Assembly (NCBI GenBank): GCA_965212165.1
Contig: OZ243096.1
Span: 2,480,001 to 2,544,000, forward strand
DNA from: RHLJ01 sp965212165
Lineage (GTDB): Bacteria; Bacteroidota; Rhodothermia; Balneolales; Balneolaceae
Direction of reading: 5' to 3'
Length of the DNA stretch: 64,000 bases
How positions within the stretch are numbered: the stretch's first letter is position 1; every line of letters starts with the position of its first letter. Positions 61,783 to 64,000 of the stretch are shown in pieces. A program made the translations under genes and the position numbers. The notes below the pieces were generated by a model, which was given only the letters and a program-made list of their open reading frames with translations, did not search any database and was not told the origin of the DNA.

Positions 61783-63530
61783 TAATTGCCAGTTAGGTCT
61801 CCTAATCCTTTTAAATTTTCTGGTGTATAAACACTTATATCAGGTACAATACGTTCTATTGTGTATCTGAAATCATACACTTCTTCACCTCGTATTTCTG
61901 ATGTTGATACACTAAGTAATGTTGCATCTGCGAATAATTCCGCTATTAAAGGAATACTACTTCTTTTACGAGCAATGCCTTGAATTTCAAGAGTATTATC
62001 TTCTGCACCAACATTAATAGAGGTTAGCCAAATAGATCCTATTTCATCTATTCCGGAATTAATTAAATTTAAATTAGTAGTCCAAGTAATTGAATTCTCA
62101 GAAAGAGTATTCATTAATTCTAATTTTTCCTGAATTTTACCAAGTTCATTACTTATTCTGTTATAATTATTTACTGTTGAAACAGAAGAGTTAATTTGAG
62201 TATCGATTAATGAGACCTGTTCTTCTAGATTTCTTATCTCCGCATTAGCAGTTTTTCTTATTGAATCAATTATTGGAAAAGAAAGCATGATCATAAATAG
62301 CAGTATAAAACCGTGCCACTCTAATTTAAATATTTTTTGGCGATCCTGAACATACTTTGGGATGAAAGAAATATCTGGGATATTCTTTTTGTCATAACCT
62401 GATGTTGTCCATGCCATACCAATGGCTGTAGTAAATGAAGATATGGACTCATCCGTATATTCATTTGTATCAATAAATTCCTCATCAAACTTAAATTCGC
62501 TAACATCCACATCAGGAAATCTTTCCTGAAAGAAGGAAATAGAGTTCTCACCTAGAGAATTATTACATACAATCAGTCGATCTAGGTTAGGTACTTCGCC
62601 AGTATCTAATTGGAATAATATTTTACTGAAAACAGTATTTAAAATTTTTCGAGATTTAGTTCCTTCAGGAATTATTGGAGAAACAAGCCATAGGTTAGAT
62701 CCTCTTAAAAATAGAACTCTACAATTATTTTCTGAAAATTGTATTAAACATGTAATAGTTTGGTCTTCGAGTACATAATTAGCCCGAATTAAAGCCAAAA
62801 GTATAGTCTCATCAGGTAAAATTTCTTGAATAGAAAGTTTACCTCTGTATAAAGGAAGAGTTCTATTTACTAATTGTAGTAACTGAGGCTCTTCATCAAT
62901 TGAAGAAAGTAATAAAGCACCATCATCTCTTATTCCATAGGAATAAAAATCTTCACCTTTAGGTACTCCATGCAGAGATTCTAAACGGTCATCTATAATA
63001 ATTTTAAGATCTTTGCTTTTTACATCATTAAAATCAGTGTCTTTCAGAATTTGATAAATAGCTACTCCAGCTGGAATATTTAATCCAATATCAACTTTTT
63101 TGGAGTCAATGGATGTCAATATGTTATACAAGAGCATTTCATTATTGGTAGGTGAAGTATATTCATCAACCATATCTACATCTATCAACTCATCATCTGC
63201 TTGCTCTAAATCATCAAGTTCTAAATCTAAATCATCTCCAATATCACCCAGAATATCATCATCTAGTTCTAATTCATCACTTAATGAAATATCTTCATTA
63301 AGTGATGCCTCTAAGTCTAATTCAAATACAGAATCATCTCCTAAATCAGTGTTTAAATCATCAAAAATATCTAGGTTATCATTGGAAGATGTATCCTTCT
63401 CTAATGGCTTTATTAAAGAGAATTTATCGAGTTTTTTTAATGAAAGTTTTTTATTTAATAAACTAACAACAGCAACTTTAAGAAAGTCGTCTTCTAAGAC
63501 TATGCCAATATATTCCTTTCTTTTTGCCAT
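61782..63530 (-). CDS. PilM-PilN fusion, pilus/secretion alignment protein
   Basis: A 582-residue inner membrane protein. Residues about 1-385 resemble the actin-like cytoplasmic PilM (YIGIVLEDDFLKVAVV start, a second subdomain around 255-300). An acidic Asp/Glu/Leu-rich insert covers about 45-125. One membrane helix is at about 406-422, then a coiled coil and a PilN-like periplasmic domain at about 475-560 (WTTNLNLINSGIDEI, LEIQGIARKRS). PilM and PilN interact in other bacteria, so this fusion would fix their ratio. Confidence 0.7.
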   Translation of the reverse strand: MAKRKEYIGIVLEDDFLKVAVVSLLNKKLSLKKLDKFSLIKPLEKDTSSNDNLDIFDDLNTDLGDDSVFELDLEASLNEDISLSDELELDDDILGDIGDDLDLELDDLEQADDELIDVDMVDEYTSPTNNEMLLYNILTSIDSKKVDIGLNIPAGVAIYQILKDTDFNDVKSKDLKIIIDDRLESLHGVPKGEDFYSYGIRDDGALLLSSIDEEPQLLQLVNRTLPLYRGKLSIQEILPDETILLALIRANYVLEDQTITCLIQFSENNCRVLFLRGSNLWLVSPIIPEGTKSRKILNTVFSKILFQLDTGEVPNLDRLIVCNNSLGENSISFFQERFPDVDVSEFKFDEEFIDTNEYTDESISSFTTAIGMAWTTSGYDKKNIPDISFIPKYVQDRQKIFKLEWHGFILLFMIMLSFPIIDSIRKTANAEIRNLEEQVSLIDTQINSSVSTVNNYNRISNELGKIQEKLELMNTLSENSITWTTNLNLINSGIDEIGSIWLTSINVGAEDNTLEIQGIARKRSSIPLIAELFADATLLSVSTSEIRGEEVYDFRYTIERIVPDISVYTPENLKGLGDLTGN

Positions 63531-63538
63531 TCGATTAT

Positions 63539-64000
63539 CTAGTAATTAACCTCATTCATTAATTGGAGCATCTTCGTTTTATTATTTGAATAATTTATAG
63601 CAGATTCTTTAGAAATCTTTCCCTCATCATACAATCTTTTTAAATCCTGTTCCATTGTATTCATGCCTCTTTCTCTACCTTCCATTAGCATTTGATAGAT
63701 TTCACCTATGTTATTATTACGAATCGCAGCTCTTACAGAAGAGTTAGCTAATAAAACTTCTTTAGCTAAAACTCGTTTTCCATCTAAACTTGGAACTAAT
63801 TTTTGACTAATAACACAAGTTAGCACATCAGCTAATCTTGCCCTAACTCTATTTTGTTCTTCACTAGGCATTTCTCCAAGAATTCTTTCAATACTTTCCA
63901 TAGCAGATGAAGTATGTAAAGTACCAAATGTTTTATGACCTGAATCTGTAATTTCTAGAGCAGTCATTATAGTTTCTGGGTCTCTCAGCTCACCAATTAC
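63539..64000 (-). CDS. pilT: Pilus retraction ATPase PilT, C-terminal part, truncated
   Basis: The 3' part of a PilT/PilU-type hexameric ATPase. On the - strand the frame continues past an internal ATG at 63967 into VIGELRDPETI at the window edge, the Walker B/Asp box region, so the gene starts outside. FGTLHTSSA is the conserved His box. The end has GREVL-like and EIYQMLMEGRERGMNTMEQDL sequence typical of PilT. It is followed 8 bases later by the PilMN gene, so the whole set is one operon. Confidence 0.9.
   Translation of the reverse strand, partial: VIGELRDPETIMTALEITDSGHKTFGTLHTSSAMESIERILGEMPSEEQNRVRARLADVLTCVISQKLVPSLDGKRVLAKEVLLANSSVRAAIRNNNIGEIYQMLMEGRERGMNTMEQDLKRLYDEGKISKESAINYSNNKTKMLQLMNEVNY

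Noticed and set aside
63100..63549. Long + strand frame opposite the PilM part
   Set aside because: It is Ser/Lys-rich antisense of the acidic Asp/Glu region; no domain, and the PilMN frame has clear homology.

Overview
The window is a compact, AT-rich bacterial chromosome segment (roughly one third G+C by eye) from the Bacteroidota/FCB group. A Balneolota- or Rhodothermota-like marine bacterium is the best guess. The reasons are a DUF5686 outer membrane protein, a DUF2480 gene at the end of a SUF operon, TonB proteins ending in a TonB_C domain, Cys lipoproteins, few Shine-Dalgarno sequences, and a type IV pilus/type II secretion alignment complex, which typical Bacteroidia and Flavobacteriia lack. 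The assignment rests on gene content only. I see no rRNA, tRNA, CRISPR, insertion sequence, integrase or phage gene. Almost every base is coding, and three convergent gene pairs abut or share stop-codon bases.

Layout. 1-1133: 3' part of a TetA-like MFS exporter. 1247-8157: a tight co-directional run of greA, a Nudix hydrolase, an outer membrane beta-barrel protein, ackA, a caspase-fold lipoprotein that has lost its catalytic dyad, an EamA transporter and pta. 8200-9174: phosphomannose isomerase. 9190-10824 (-): an Azospirillum-type phenylpyruvate/indolepyruvate decarboxylase. 11083-18182: the SUF iron-sulfur operon (sufB, C, D, S, an Nfu protein, an A-type carrier, DUF2480, an SDR). 18292-22825: type 2 IPP isomerase, a polyprenyl synthase, bamD, nadD and an S66 LD-carboxypeptidase. 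22920-29015: a DUF5686 protein and a large beta-propeller/amidohydrolase with a perfect 10 x 9 bp repeat. 29056-33791: a D-amino-acid PLP enzyme facing a retropepsin-like protease/RimK/aspartoacylase/DUF952/lipid kinase operon. 33876-35338: two tandem TonB paralogues. 35356-40618: a lone receiver domain, a peroxiredoxin, a membrane protein, der and a UvrD-like helicase, all on the - strand, with one small membrane gene on the + strand. 40757-42744: thymidine kinase and a nucleoside transporter. 42779-50118: three periplasmic parvulin-type proteins, MoxR and a membrane VWA protein. 50120-53023 (-): a histidine phosphatase, a coiled-coil/lipoprotein pair and apt. 53083-53565: tadA. 53562-58133 (-): an unusual pseudo-hydrolase/DedA/ATP-grasp fusion, a DinB-like gene and a probable ornithine-lipid pair (olsA, olsB). 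58238-59026: an alpha/beta hydrolase. 59027-64000 (-): pilT (cut by the window end), a PilM-PilN fusion, a PilO-PilP fusion and a secretin ending in a SPOR domain.

Working together. The window is mostly housekeeping: acetate overflow metabolism (ackA/pta), Fe-S assembly, isoprenoid precursors, nucleoside salvage (tdk, nupC, apt), envelope biogenesis (BamD, SurA-like chaperones, DUF5686, TonB) and a pilus/secretion alignment complex condensed into three fused polypeptides. The least ordinary items are the DedA/ATP-grasp fusion beside the ornithine-lipid genes, the pseudo-caspase lipoprotein between ackA and pta, the SPOR-tailed secretin with PilMN and PilOP fusions, and the RimK/protease/deacylase operon.
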